Below are positions 1 to 13,903 of a stretch of 64,000 nucleotides of DNA, piece after piece. This DNA is from Lonicera japonica (taxonomy: Eukaryota > Streptophyta > Magnoliopsida > Dipsacales > Caprifoliaceae): NCBI GenBank assembly GCA_021464415.1, contig CM038469.1, positions 17,434,901 through 17,498,900 of the forward strand. Reading direction: 5' to 3'. The translations under genes and the position numbers were made by a program. Positions within the stretch are counted from its first letter, which is position 1; each line of letters begins with the position of its first letter. The notes beneath the pieces are model-generated. The model searched no databases. It saw only the letters and a list, made by a program, of their open reading frames with translations, and was not told the DNA's origin.

Positions 1-646
1 GGAAAAATACCCACTCGAGTTTTAAGAGCTTAGTATCAATATGGATACTTTTTCTTTTTGTGATTAAGAGAAAAATGAGACGCTCTATCAAGGACTGAAG
101 GAGGAATATCGATATGTTATGAATTTAAGAGTTTTCATCGTACAAATAGTTAGTAAAAAGCGGCTCTGAACCTTGATAGCCAATATGCCCAAACCTATTG
201 TTTATCTACTCCTTATAAATTTCATTTATATATTAAAATAATTTGTAAAAATACAATCTACAATCTCTCCACTATACAAATTAAAATACAATGCTCTCCA
301 CCATTTACAAAAATAATATTCTAAACCGCACCCGATTCCCTAGTCCACAATCGACCCAGTCTCAAGTTACCTAAGGCATAAAAAAATACAAATGGGGTAG
401 TACATAACACACAGGAACAAAAACATCACAATTGAATATTTTATCAACAATAAAATATTTAAAAACAACATATGTCTATTCAACAAATTCAACGAACCAC
501 AACTGGCCTTTTACGCTGGTCCCTCTCAGTAACATGTTAAAAACTACCCAGCTCACCCACCTCACCATGTTGAAACTTATCTCCAACTTACACAATTGTG
601 GCTTATTAGGACCGATTGGCAAGTAAACTTAACCATGCACCAATTG
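1..646. other. Unassigned AT-rich flank
   Basis: I recognise no gene or element here. The short open frame at 432-626 has no recognisable motif and is probably chance. The segment ends with AATTG (642-646), the left target-site duplication of the long element that follows. Confidence 0.5.
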
Positions 647-1163
647 TGTAACACCCGGTGTTTATATTAATGTAATTAAGTTTTATTTTGCTTGCTTTGT
701 GTGGGAAAGAGTTGTAAATGATGGAAATGTTTGAAAATAAATTACTATTTCCGCGTTGAAATTAATATCATCCACCAAACTTGTGAAATTCACCAAAAAA
801 ATCATTTTTATGTGATTCCAAAGCCATATGTTAAATATTCAACCATATTTTAAGGAAGTACACTGGTGCTCTAACAGGGGCCTGTTGAGACGGTAGAAGC
901 CAAAAGTGCACTGGAGTTCCGACAGGGCCTGTTGGTAAGTCGGTTACAAAAATAAAAAGGGGTTCTAGAGCCTTCTTTCACTCATATTCACCTCCTCCAC
1001 TCTCTAAACTTAGAGCTAAGGTTCCTACACTTTTTCTCTCTAGAATTTCATCAAAACCAAAGCCCCAGAACTCGATTCGGTTTTGGGGAAAGTCGTTTAC
1101 GGGACGCGAGGATTGAGCTAACTTAGAAACTTTGGAATTTCACCGGACGGGGCTTAGATTATC

Positions 1164-1164
1164 A

Positions 1165-1207
<43 letters not shown>
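1164..1207. repeat. CT microsatellite
   Basis: An almost pure CT-dinucleotide run with a few extra T bases, inside element Y1. Simple sequence repeat. Confidence 0.9.
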
Positions 1208-1210
<3 letters not shown>

Positions 1211-2084
1211 TTTTCGGCTTATAAACTTGAGGTAGGGGTTCTTAGACTTAAATCCTAAGTTAATATGGTTTTGATTTTGGAAATAGCATGGTATTAGTTT
1301 AAATATGGAGATGTTCTTTAGTTAAAATCAATTCTTATGTTATAAATTGTAGAACTTTTGCTAAAAGCTTGAGGTGGTATTTAATATTAATTGATGGTGC
1401 TTATTTGAGATGGATTTCTTAATCTCTCCTTGAAATCTTGATATTAACCAAATGATTTCTAAAAGTTATGAGTTTATTATGAAAAATTGGGAGATTAATG
1501 AATATATCTTAAATGTTTATACACCACACAAGTTTGGGGATGCGAAATTGAAGTAACTTAAGCATGCAAAATGGTAATATTAGAATAAATTCATGGAAAT
1601 GAGCAAGATATGTCATTTAAACTCTGAATATATCTTGTATTCAGATGAACCTCTATATTCCTTAGATATGGATTAGTTGATGTGATGAAATTGAATAATT
1701 GATTATATCACGTGCAAAGGAATATAGGATGGAGATTATTAGAGTTTACATGACATAAATTGTTTAAGAAGTAAATTATTGGTATTATAAGTATGATTTT
1801 CATTATAATTGTGTTAAACCCGGATTCTTAGCTATATCGTATCTTCGTTATATATCTAGGTTCGGGTGCTACAAGGATTCTGATTTCTCATGGCAAGCTC
1901 ATGGAAGCTCTATTGTTATCTTGATATCTTTTATATGGAAGATGATCGGTTAAGATCAATTATTAGATTTCTTGGCAATGATTATATCATGTCATGGATG
2001 ACCATGATGATGTGAATTTTATATGAATATTTATCTAAATAGTGCTTGCCAGGATGGAAAATAAGTAGTGTCCAGTGCCCTTAG

Positions 2085-4849
2085 TGTGACGCACCGAATT
2101 CCGTTAAGAGGTTTAGACCCCCGGAACCCAGTTTATCATGGTGCCATACGTGACGGCGGGTTTACAATACATAATTCAAAACCTGATTAGAAGTGAATAC
2201 ACATAAAGCCTCGTTTTTAGAAAATTTTGGCATGTGGAGTTCGTATTTTCAATAAAAACCAACACCTGTAAAGCAAAATATAAGTTTTACTAGAACTTTA
2301 ACTCCACATCTTAAAAACACTAGGTAAATAGATATCAAATAATCAAGCACAACGCAAATCCTCCAACGAGGTCCCAACAGTTAATAAAAGGCATTTACAT
2401 CAAATCTCAATAACTTTACAAATGTTATAATACATAAAACTCATGAAAAACAAGTCGTCTACAGACGACTAGGTGTGCCTAAGGTATTTAGAGGCCTCTA
2501 GACTCCATACTCGTGCCGTCCCTTAAAAAGTACCTGCAAAACTGGTTTGGAAAATGAGAGTGAGCCAAACACGGGCTCAGTGGAAACTATAAGGTTTTGC
2601 GTAAGAAAGTACATATTAGAAAACACATGCAACATGCAATATAGAACATAGTTTGAATCATATAAATACTTGTATCATTACCATATATACCACATAGGGA
2701 TTTGAGTAGTGCTATGTTAAATGTTTCAAAAATCATTTTAAATGTAATGCACACCAAGTGCTATCCCAACCCCGAAAATCCATTAAGGATGTATCATCAA
2801 TATATAAGAAAGTCATAATAATGAAATATATCGCAAGTGAAAGGTAGGCACTAATCTTATAACTATCAGTCTCATCTCACATCACACATCTAGGTTTTAC
2901 TCTACTGTGCATAACGATCGCGATCTAAGCCTCCAAGGCTAGAGTATGCAGCCCCCAAGGCTAGGTCCCCCTGTGGACCACCTAGATGTGTAGGGTATGC
3001 AGCATGCTGGGTCCCCCTACGGACCATAGAGTATGCTTCTCTTAAAGAGGGATCACTCTACACGGATCAGGGTGTTAGCCACCAAGGCTAAGTTCCTCCA
3101 TGGACCATTAGTGCCTACCCGAAAATCTATTTATATTAACCATGCGAATTGTCCAAAGTATCAACTATCTAAGCCTCATAATAACTAGGCTACCCAATAG
3201 CCATAAAAGATATAATAATTATAACTCATATAGATCAAAAGATATCCACCAAATAATATACTTATGTGAAATATTTATCTGGGCACAAGGTTTAACACAT
3301 AAACCAATGAAGTATTCGACAATTCCATGTATTACATATATCAATTCATACAATTAACCTTCATCATAATTTGTACATTTCTCAAATCATAGGTTTCTCT
3401 GTTTTCCATATAGTAATATCATTGTTGTACTCAAGCCACATTCGCCAAATCTGTCAACTAATAGCTCAGTTCAGAAATCTATTCACTAGTCTCAACAATT
3501 TAAATTTTTTTGGGGGGAGGGGGGGGGGATTCACAACAATTTATTAAATTAGAACCAAGCCAAGTATAAATCACAATTTATACTATTGAGATTCAATGTA
3601 GACTACCCCCAATGGTTTCCATACATTTTCCAAGTTAAAAATACATTATAAGCCTGGTCAGCATAGTTACGAACTTGCGAGTATCTAACAATCTCATGAA
3701 GGATCAACTAGTAGCTTAAGTACAATAATAATATCATAAACATAAGTAACCATAGCCACAACATACTTTAAACTCATCAATATATCCATATATATGTGTG
3801 TATCCCACATTATTATTCGTTATTGTGTCCGTTGATATGGGTTTCGTATCTATCTACATCTATGTTAACAAATAATGGGGGTTCTTGTGAAATCATTGAA
3901 TCAATCGTATATATATAACAAATCAACCAAAAGAATCAACGAAAACTAACCCAGTCCCAAAGAACATGCAAAATCACGTATTTGTACCAAAATCCCCAAT
4001 TAAGTTTGAAATCAAACATACAACACATGATATTATGAAAATAGGTTTGAGTATTAGTGTTCCCACCTCTATTGGAGCTTTAAATCAAGATTGGAGTGTT
4101 GGAATGATGGATTGAAGTGTAGATGGCAAGAATTTCGAAAACCCTAGCTCTTCTCAAGCTTTTATGGGGTATAGTGATGAATAAGATGATGAATAGTGAT
4201 TTTATAACTCAAATCTTGCGTCAATATGAAATAATCCTTCAATTTCCTTAAGAATCTCCTCCCTCTCTCTAGAACTCTCATTTAGAGTGTTGAAGGTGTA
4301 TGGTTCGAAAATGGGGAGGTGGGAGGTTTTGGTTGTATAAAAATGGGGTCAAAACACTATAAATTGGATTTTTTACCCTACAATAGGTCATCAGTCGACT
4401 GAGGCACAACCATCAGTCGACTAATGCACCCTTCGCCCACTGATGCTATTTTTTGGCAGTTCAGTCACTTCGTACTCAGTTTTTGCCACTATAGAGTTAG
4501 AATTGGGTCTCGGCCAAAACACGAAAGTTTTAAATAATTGAATTACCTTTCCAATGGCGCAAACATGTCCTCATTTGGACTTCGGATGAAAAAGTTATGG
4601 CTTTCCAAAGGCAAGAAGGTCACATTTTGGTAAAGCAATTTAGGCGACAAATTTTTCGAATTACGCTCGGACCACCCGAAATGGGTTACGACCTATTAGG
4701 TGAGTGTAATAACATATAAATGAAGTTTGGAAAAAGTCTAAACCACTCAAAGATCACCTAAACCAACTCTTGCCTCCCAAACCACATTTTTTGCGTTATT
4801 GGAGATTATAAAAGGGAACTAGCAAAGAAAACACATAGCTGGTGTTACA
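2085..4849 (-). mobile_element. Family X solo-LTR-like element (copy A) inside Y1
   Basis: On the plus strand it reads TGTGACGCACCG...GGTGTTACA, flanked by a perfect CTTAG duplication (2080-2084 and 4850-4854). The Y sequence resumes exactly after the duplication. Orientation is minus, because the block at 2500-2600 ('GAGCCAAACACGGGCTCAGTGG') is the reverse complement of the 3' part of the plus-strand copies at 25050-25120 and 61380-61440. A GC-richer stretch at about 2880-3120 repeats 'AAGGCTA' and 'GGACCA' motifs. No coding recognised. Confidence 0.85.
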
Positions 4850-5523
4850 CTTAGGTTGAAAATCCCTAAATCCCTGGGAGAGTAATTTTTGGTCGCCTAT
4901 AAGCCACAGGTGAGTATTCCGGGAACATAGGCATTGGCAATGCACCATGGGTCAAATCTTTTCTATGGAATGTGGACGGATTGTTCCACTTCTTGGTTAT
5001 GGCAATGGTATGTTATCTTGGGGTCAGAAGATTCAATAATATGATTCCAATTCGAATACTCATTGGCAAAGTCTTGATGATTTTATATTCTCTTGGAGCG
5101 GATGGGTTCTATTGTATGATTTTAACTCGGATTCTTATGTGTAAGAATTATCAAGGTTTGAAAATGGGTTGACACAAGGGAGGTAACTTGTATATGCATG
5201 AGCATTCATTTTTACGAGTTGTTTCTCACATTTCATTTACCCTGCATATGTTAATAAGTAAAATGATGTTATCAAAACTTTACCCCTTTTTCCCCTACTG
5301 AGCAAATAACTTACCTCGTTTTCCTAAAACCCTACAGGTATTCAAGAGTCGAAAGAGAAAAAGGAAGCGACGGGACCGGGAACGAATTAGTGGCTCTGAT
5401 ATATTTACTCTTTTGTTATGTTTGTGTTATCAAGGGAAGCCATAGCTGTCCCTTAGTATTTTATGTTCTTTGAGACGTTTAACCCATTTTTGTTTGTATA
5501 ACGATTATATGCATGCATGTATA

Positions 5524-6993
5524 TGATGAAGACATAAATACAGGATCGTTTGATATTGCGTATAGATTGAACAAAAATCTTTTGCTAAAACCCTATAAGA
5601 ATAAAGGGATTTCACCTTTGTGGATCATGTAGAGGATCCATATGAGGAGACTAGGGTTTGAAAGCATCATATTACGATTTGGTCAGATTTTTTTAATTAT
5701 CGCTGGGCTGTGAAAATAGATTGTTTTCGCCATCGAAACGACCTCTGATCGTCCTGATTTTATGCGCAATAATAATAACTTTGCGTTCTGAACGTCATAT
5801 CCAAAAATCAGCCCGATCCAACGGTGCGATCAAAAGTTACGATTAATTTATGACTGCTATGCCGAAAACCTAAAGATCTTCTATCGTATTCCTTCCGCCA
5901 TCAAATCTTGCACCAAGTGTGGGCTACGGTATCACTAAGATTTTTTTATCTCTCAATAGAACAAATCCTAACTCATAAGAATTATTGTTATACTAAGAAG
6001 AGATTAGGCCGGTGTATATATAAGGCTATGATAGGGACCTTAAGGAGAAATAAGTGTTTGGGCTTCCTATGGAAAGTTGGAATCCTAATTCCACTATGAA
6101 TTAGTTCCTTCCATAAATTATAATTCACACCACTAAAGAATTATAATTGCACTCCCGTCCTTATCTCAAAATTATACTTCGAGCTCCTTGTTATTAAATA
6201 CTTATTATTCTCCCCACGTTAAGATTACAGATAACCGTCATTTAAATTAAATTACTGACAATTATATTTAAATGACTTCTTAATCCTTGAGCCTACCACT
6301 TAATTTATTTGACATGTCGGATTAACATAATCCACCTGCAGGGTTTGACATGATCAAAACTTATAAGCTTCTCAAGGGGCTATCATCAATCCCTATACCG
6401 GGACGTGGATTCCATCAATAATTAATATTCATCATACATATAGTGTCGTCATCCAATTCACGAAGATTATTGATCCATAAATGAATCTCACTCATATTGA
6501 GTCAAAACAGCAAACACTACATATATATGTCTATTAATTATTTCAAGATTAATAGTATAAGTAATCATAATAATCATGGGATTTTAAATTGTTTTATATA
6601 GTAAGTATAAAAATAATTAACCCAAATTGGTCATATTCAATACACACAAAGTGTACTAGCACAACGAGTTAAAACTATACCGTTTTCTGTAGTTAAGATA
6701 AACTACTAAAACTTGTGCTACAATCCTACCGATGGGTGTCCAATTCCATCTAAGACTGTGAACCATTAAACTTATATTCCACAAGAACCGATGATAAGAT
6801 CTTCTGTGTGTAAGCTATACTCTACACACCAAATCATTTACTATATGGAATAAAAGACACACATGCACAATATTTAAATAAATAATATAATGCAACCATT
6901 TCCCATACAGATTCTCATTAAAATAGCAAAACCAAGTTTATAACATATCCAAACGAACAAGAAAATTATGGCTTTTAGTATATCACTCTAACA
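5524..6993 (-). repeat. 3' LTR of the copia element
   Basis: 1470 bp, colinear with 12434-13903 without visible gaps. On the minus strand it begins TGTTAGAGTG directly after the polypurine tract. Differences from its partner are mostly transitions, clustered in the part nearest the outer end (5700-5960). Confidence 0.93.
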
Positions 6994-7009
6994 ATCTCCC
7001 ACTTAGACT
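6994..7009 (-). other. Polypurine tract of the copia element
   Basis: On the minus strand this reads AGTCTAAGTGGGAGAT immediately before the LTR start. AAGTGGGAGAT is the usual copia plus-strand priming site. Confidence 0.85.
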
Positions 7010-10000
7010 CAAAGCCATGTAACTATGCATCTCACTCCCATTCCCTCAACGTGAACACTCTATGTGTTTTCCCTTCTAATGAATCCTCGGCTTTTTCGAG
7101 TTCGCAACCATTTCACTATTATCAAAATAAAGTGAAATAGCTTATAACGCTGAAGGTGCCACATCTAGATTCATATGGAAGTTCCTGAGCCAAACCGCTG
7201 CCTTAGCTGCTTTTAAAGCAGCCACATATTCAGCTTTCATGGCGGAGTCAACAATGCCTGACTACTTGATACTCCTCCAACCAATGACTCCACCTCTTAG
7301 AGTAAACACATAACCTGAAGTTGACTTTCTGGAATTCTAACTTCTGACTAAAAATCCTTGTATGTGTATCCAACAGGTACTAGACTATTTGCCTGGTAAA
7401 TCAACATAAAAACTTGAGTCCTGTTAAGGTACTTAAGTATATGTTTTACCACAATCCAGTGTTGTTTCCTTGGATTAGACTGATATCTACTAACCATATC
7501 AATGATAAAGCAAATGCCTGGTCTAGTACACAATATAGCATACATGAGGCTTCCCACTGTCGAAGCATAAGGAACTCCCCTTATCTTCTCTATCTCATCA
7601 TGTGTCTTATGACATTGATCTTGGATAGAGTGATTCCATAACTAAAAAAAAAAGAAACCCTTTCTTGGAATCTTGTATACTAACTCTGGCAAGAATTGTA
7701 TCGACATAAGTACTTTGGATAAGCCTAACATCCTATTTTTCCAATCTCGCATAAGCTTAATACCAAGGATGTGACTGGCTTCTCATAAGCCCTTCATATC
7801 GAACTGACTTGTTAACCATACCCTCACTGAAGATAATATTCACGTATTGCTTCCAATAAGTAAGATATTATCCACATACAATACCTAGAATACCACCGCG
7901 CTTCGACTGCGCCTTTTGTACACACAAGACTCATCTGAACATTGATCAAAACCAAAAGATTTGATTTCATGGTCAAAACAGATGTTCCAAGATCTAGACA
8001 TTTGCTTAAGCCCATAAATGGGCTTCTTCAGCTTGCACAACATGTGCTCTTGGCCCTTTGCTAAGAATCCTTCTGGTTGCATCATATAAATGCTTTTATC
8101 ATGACTTTCATTAAGGAAACCTGTCTTGACATCCACTTGCCAAATCTCGTAATTAAGATGAGCCGCAATGGATAAGAGAATCTAAATATACTTTGGCATG
8201 GCTACCGGCAAAAAGGTTTCATCATAATCGATCCCCTTCTTTCTGAGTGATCCCTTTTAGCAACAAGCCTTGATTTAAGCCCGTCTAATCATCTCTATCT
8301 CTTATATACCCACTTGCATCCGATAGGTTTTATCCATTCGGGTGGTTTTATAAGATCCCAGACTTTGTTAGAGTACATGGACTCTATTTCAGATTTCATA
8401 ACCCTTTGCCATTTTTCTGTATCTTTATCTTGAAGTACTTCATTGCAGTTAAAAAGGGTTCGTTTCTTGTTCATCAGGGACCTTGTCATAAGACTCTCCC
8501 AAGACCATAAAACGACCAGGTTGACGAACAACCCTCCCACTACGATGAGGCACTACTTGTGTTTGTGTACATTGTGCAAATATTGAACATACTAACTCAC
8601 TATCCACACATTGTGCTGGTTCAAGAACCTACGTATTAGTGATTTGTTCAAGATGTGCACAAGTATTGGCAGTCCTCCCAATACGACTAGGTAATGGAAT
8701 GTCGATATCCATTTACTGTGGTATTTCCTCTTGTACTAAAGGTATAGACGAATTGTGCCCTGTTTTTCTCTCCTCTTATTTCCACTACAATAATATTACT
8801 TCTGGGCTTATGGTCTATGATATAATCCTCTTCTAAGAATCTGGCATTGATAACAATAACCTTAAATTCTCGAGGATTATAAAATAAACCACCATTGATT
8901 CATTTTCGATACGTAATAAAGAAATACACTTCTATTCTTGATTCCAACAAATCCGCATTACCTTTAACACATGTGCTGGACTACCCCATACCCGAATATG
9001 CCGCAGACTAGGCTTACACCCAGTCCGCAATTCTATGGGTGTAGTAGGTACTGACTTTGATAGTACCAAGTTCAGAATATATGCAGCTATTTCTAAAGCA
9101 TATCCCTAAAAGAAATCAGGTAGGTCTGAATAACTCATCATAGATCTTACCATTTCTATAAGAGTCTTATTCCTTCTTTCTGCTACACCATCATGCTGTG
9201 GCATCCTCGGTGCAGACAGCTGGGATGCAATCCCATTCTCTAATAAGTATTCCTTGAACTATCCCAAGAGGTATTCATCACCACGATCTGATCGTAGTAA
9301 CTTGATACATTTTCCTAGATGCTTCTCCGTTTCTGTCTTGAATTCTTTGAATTTTTCAAAGACTTTAGACTTACGTCGCATTAAGTAAATGTATCTATAC
9401 TTTAAATAATCATCTACAAATGTGATGAATACTTAAAGCCTCCTCTAGTCTGGACATTCATGTGACCATACAAATCAGAGTGAACCAGTTTTAACTATTC
9501 TTTAGCGCTATAGCCTTTTGCCAAGAATGATCTCTCAGTCATTTTACTTTTTAAACAGGATTCACAAACTGGAAGTGCCTCCACTTCCAATGAACCTAAT
9601 GGCCCATTTTCGACCAGTTTTTGAATTCTTTTTAGATTAATATGACCGAGGCGTAAATGCCAAAAATACATTTAGTTCATTTTGAAGGTTCCTTTCTCTT
9701 AATTGGTAAACTATTAATGCTATTCAATTCACTCAGTTGTAGTACTGACAAGTCAGGATTTAATAATGTAAAGATCAATCACTAATGTACCAAACAAACA
9801 AACTATTTATTTTTTTCTAATGATAACTAATTTATCATTAAAATAAATAAAATATTTGTCCTTAACCAATCTAGAAATAGAAATCAAATTTCTTCTAACA
9901 GAAGATACATATAGACATTACTTAATCATTAATATCATATTCTGACTAAACTGAAGATAAATATCTTCTACTGCAACTGTTGTCACATTCGTAGCTGCCC

Positions 10001-11059
10001 ATATGTAAATTTTCTCTATTTTTAAGTTGTCTGGTTTCCTGGAACCCCTGCAAAGTATTGCAGACATGATTAGTGGCTCCCGAATCTACACACCAGGTAC
10101 TGGTAGATCGGACCACTAAACAAGATACAACAACAAATAGATGAAATTTACATATGTTGTTATAACGGTTTAGGAAACAGGGACAATCTTTCTTCAAATG
10201 CACTTTCTACTGACAGTGAAAACATTGGCCCATAGGCTTTTTCACTCCTCCTAGAGGTTCAGCGACTGCTGCACGCACTGCTCCTTGTGGGACTGCAGCT
10301 TATGCATTCTTCTTCTTCGTTTCTTGCTTTTGGGCATAGAAGTTGAAGCTTTCTCAGCCACTAGAGTACTAGCCAGCTTACCAAGGAGTTCCTCACTGCT
10401 TAGAATTCTTTAAGAAGTTCCAACAATGAATAAAGCTAATTCATGTTGTAATTCTGTCAGAATCTCTTAAATAAATCCAGCAGCGGCTGGAGAATGATAT
10501 CGATCTGAGTTTCCCCATTGATTTCAACTCCAAAGATCTCTTAGCTCATTCAGAAGATCGATCATCTTCAAAACAAGATCTTTAACTCGGTTTCCTTTAG
10601 TAATAGTCGTGTTCATGAGGCATTTCATCGAAACCTACCTTGCGACATGATCCTGATCCTCAAAAATATCTTTAAGGTTCGGCATTATGTCGTAGGCGGT
10701 GGCAAAAAACTAATGCTAATGTTGTAGCACATTTGACAAAAATGTCATAATGTAAAAACACGCCATCTCATCAGCCTTTTTCCACCTCCGGCAAGCCTGG
10801 GTTTCCTCATCGATCTCCCCTTTACCAGGTTTTGCTGGACAAGACTCAATGAGCACAAACTTGTACTCTTTAACAATAAGCACAATGTTCAAGTTCCCTT
10901 TTTAGTCAATATAATTAGGTCCAATTAATTTGTTTTAGTTGAGAATGATTAAAAGTGGATCGAAAGAGTTTGCAATTTTAAAACTTGAGAATCACATACA
11001 AATTATAATGGACAATAATAAGTTTGAACACATATTTTAAATATGGTACCCTCTGCCAT
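7010..11059 (-). pseudogene. Broken copia gag-pol
   Basis: Minus-strand remains of a copia polyprotein. A gag-like ATG lies at 11059, and gag residues such as 'RRWKKADEMACFYI' are readable around 10750-10800. A zinc-knuckle remnant (CFHC...H...C) lies near 10180-10230. The protease motif 'CVDSGATNHVCN' lies in 9946-10203. The integrase C-terminal part is at about 8970-9240 ('GVAERRNKTLIEMVRS', 'VWGSPAHVLKG'), where the usual Trp codon is TAG at 9106-9108. Reverse transcriptase is at about 7880-8540, including 'KKPIYGLKQ'. RNase H-side residues ('CTRPGICFIIDMVSRYQ') are in 7348-7557. Several in-frame stops and frameshifts rule out a full product. Confidence 0.9.
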
Positions 11060-11174
11060 TTCAAAAAGCGTTCGCCAACAGCCCAAGACTTTGAACAATA
11101 TGCCCCGTTAGTGAGGTCGTCTATTTATTCATTATTTCTTAGACAGATGTAAACCTATTAAATTTTACTATCTA

Positions 11175-12175
11175 GACAATCCTTTATCGTCAAGCAATAA
11201 ATACTATCTTAGACAATCCTTTATTGTCAAGTAAAATTTAAATAGCCGACTTCCTTTGGTCCTACAAATAATAGTAGAGACTCAGTTGGAGAGCATACTA
11301 TTATTTATATCTAAGGGTATACTATCATTTAATTTAATCCAATGATTCTGCAATTTATTCTCTCCGATATGGAGGTGAGCACTAAAACCCACACGAAAAA
11401 TAAATCACATCATTTAAAATTATCAGTCAGTGAAATTTGTACAATGATTCCGCAATCTATTCTTTCCGATATGGAGGTGAGCACTATAACACACACGAAG
11501 AATAAATTACATCATCTACAAACCAATGATGGAGACTGTGGGATTTTTATGTGAAAAAATCCCTCACCCACTTAGTATTTAAAACATTATTTTCTGAGGG
11601 TTAAGAAAATTTTATATTAAATTCTAGTCAACTAAAATACAAGGGTATGAAATATAAAAGACATGTGTAATAAAATTATTTTGCTGCTTTTTTTTTTTAA
11701 AAAAAAAAACTTATATTTTTCAATTACGCAAAATTTATATTTATATACCCTTTTTTAATTTGACAAGAACTAAACATAAAATAAAAGGTGATCTAGGTAT
11801 GGTCATGTATCCATGTTGTCCAAAATTATAAGGAAACATAATAATTAAACACATATGACCAACACACAATCACACAAAGCATTAAACCATTCTATAATAA
11901 GAATAATTAAATCCCTGCTATTATGGTCCAAGCTTCATCATCCTTAGTCTGTTGAAAAACTTGTCACGACCTATGTCGCCACTTCACTGACTATGTCGGA
12001 AATCAACCTTGGTGGAAATGCCTTCTTCAACGTTCTTCGTTAAAGAAACTGCAATCTTAGATACAAAGGTCCTATGCCTCCATTTAAGGAGTTCACACAT
12101 AAACTATTATATCTAAACTGTAAATAAAATTACATAGATCCTATGCCTCCTTTTAAGGAGTTCACAAATCTAATC
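11175..12175. repeat. Short direct repeats in the copia leader
   Basis: Three separate short duplications lie between the gag start and the primer-binding site. They are the 'GACAATCCTTTAT' pair at about 11175 and 11213, a pair of about 80 bp at about 11339-11420 and 11441-11522 ('CCGATATGGAGGTGAGCACT'), and a 'CCTATGCCTCC' pair at about 12070 and 12140. They account for the apparent internal repetition of the open frame at 11342-11554, which is probably not a gene. Confidence 0.7.
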
Positions 12176-12419
12176 TAAATTTAATTTACAACCATGAATA
12201 AAACCCAAATCATCATACATATTAAAATTAACCACGAATAAAAAAATCGTGGGATCCAATCACATAAAACATAATTATGTGACCATAATAGCGGGACAAG
12301 AACACTGCAAAACAAGGGTTAGCAAGTTCTACGTTCTATCCAACAACAACATGCATAAATAAATTTAACTAGGCAACATGGCTAGTTCAATCCGTACGCA
12401 CTATCAAAGAAAACCAATC

Positions 12420-12431
12420 GCTCTGATACCA
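12420..12431 (-). other. tRNA-iMet primer-binding site
   Basis: The minus strand reads TGGTATCAGAGC, complementary to the 3' end of plant initiator-Met tRNA, two bases inside the 5' LTR end. It primes minus-strand DNA synthesis and fixes the element's orientation. Confidence 0.93.
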
Positions 12432-12433
12432 AT

Positions 12434-13903
12434 TGATAGAGACATAAATACAGGATCGCTTGATATTGCGTATAGATTGAACAAAAAACTTTTGCTAAAA
12501 CCCTATAAGAATAAAGGGATTTCACCTTTGTGGATCATGTAGAGGATCCATATGAGGAGACTAGGGTTTGAAAGCATCATATTACGATTTGGTCAGATTT
12601 TTTTAATTCTCGCTGGGCTGCGAAAATCGATTGTTTTCGCCATCAAAACGACCTCTGATCATCCTGATTTTACGTGCAATGATAGTAACATTGCGTTCTG
12701 AAAGTCATATCGAAAAATCAGCCCGATCCAACGGTGCGATCAAAAGTTACGATTAATTTACGACTGCTGTGCCGAAAACCTAAAGATCTTCTATCGTATT
12801 CCTTCCGCCATCAAATCTTGCACCAAGTGTGGGCTACGGTATCACCAAGATTTTCTCCTCTCTCAATAGAACAAACCATAACTCATAAGAATTATTGTTA
12901 TACTAAGAAGAGATTAGGCCGGTGTATATATAAGGCTACGATAGGGACCTTAAGGAGAAATAAGTGTTTGGGCTTCCTATGGAAAGTTGGAATCCTAATT
13001 CCACTATGAATTAGTTCCTTCCATAAATTATAATTCACACCACTAAAGAATTATAATTGCACTACCGTCCTTATCTCAAAATTATATTTCGAGCTCCTTA
13101 TTATTAAATACTTATTATTCTCCCCACGTTAAGATTACAGATAACCGTCATTTAAATTAAATTACTGACAATTATATTTAAATAACTTCTTAATTCTTGA
13201 GCCTACCACTTAACTTATTTGACATGTCGGATTAACATAATCCACCTGCAGGGTTTGACATGATCAAAACTTATAAGCTTCTCAAGGGGCTATCATCAAT
13301 CCCTATACCGGGACGTGGATTCCATCAATAATTAATATTCATCATACATATAGTGTCGTCATCCAATTCACGAAGATTATTGATCCATAAATGAATCTCA
13401 CTCATATTGAGTCAAAACAGCAAACACTACATATATATGTCTATTAATTATTTCAAGATTAATAGTATAAGTAATCATAATAATCATGGGATTTTAAATT
13501 GTTTTATATAGTCAGTATAAAAATAATTAACCCAAATTGGTCATATTCAATACACACAAAGTGTACTAGCACAACGAGTTAAAACTATACCGTTTTTTGT
13601 AGTTAAGATAAACTACTAAAACTTGTGCTACAATCCTACCGATGGGTGTCCAATTCCATCTAAGACTGTGAACCATTAAACTTATATTCCACAAGAACCG
13701 ATGATAAGATCTTCTGTGTGTAAGCTATACTCTACACACCAAATCATCTACTATATGGAATAAAAGACACACATGCACAATATTTAAATAAATAATATAA
13801 TGCAACCATTTCCCATACAGATTCTCGTTAAAATAGCAAAACCAAGTTTATAACATATCCAAACCAACAAGAAAATTATGGCTTTTAGTATATCACTCTA
13901 ACA
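12434..13903 (-). repeat. 5' LTR of the copia element
   Basis: 1470-bp partner of 5524-6993. It contains the promoter and leader region of the element. The open frame at 12734-13009 lies inside the LTR, and its counterpart in the other LTR (5908-6099) is shorter, so it is most likely not a gene. Confidence 0.93.

Larger units (their letters stand above)
5524..13903 (-). mobile_element. Complete Ty1/copia LTR retrotransposon, coding-defective
   Basis: Two 1470-bp LTRs (5524-6993 and 12434-13903) flank an internal region read on the minus strand, with a perfect GTATA target duplication (5519-5523 and 13904-13908). The LTR on its own strand starts TGTTAGAGTG and ends TATCA. A primer-binding site for initiator-Met tRNA lies at 12420-12431 and a polypurine tract at 6994-7009. 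Domain order on the minus strand is gag, protease, integrase, reverse transcriptase, RNase H, which is diagnostic of Ty1/copia. My hand comparison found about 36 substitutions between the LTRs (about 2.4%), so insertion is fairly recent. The open reading frame is broken by stops and shifts. Confidence 0.95.

Noticed and set aside
12734..13009. 91-codon open frame
   Set aside because: It lies within the copia LTR, and its counterpart in the other LTR is shorter.
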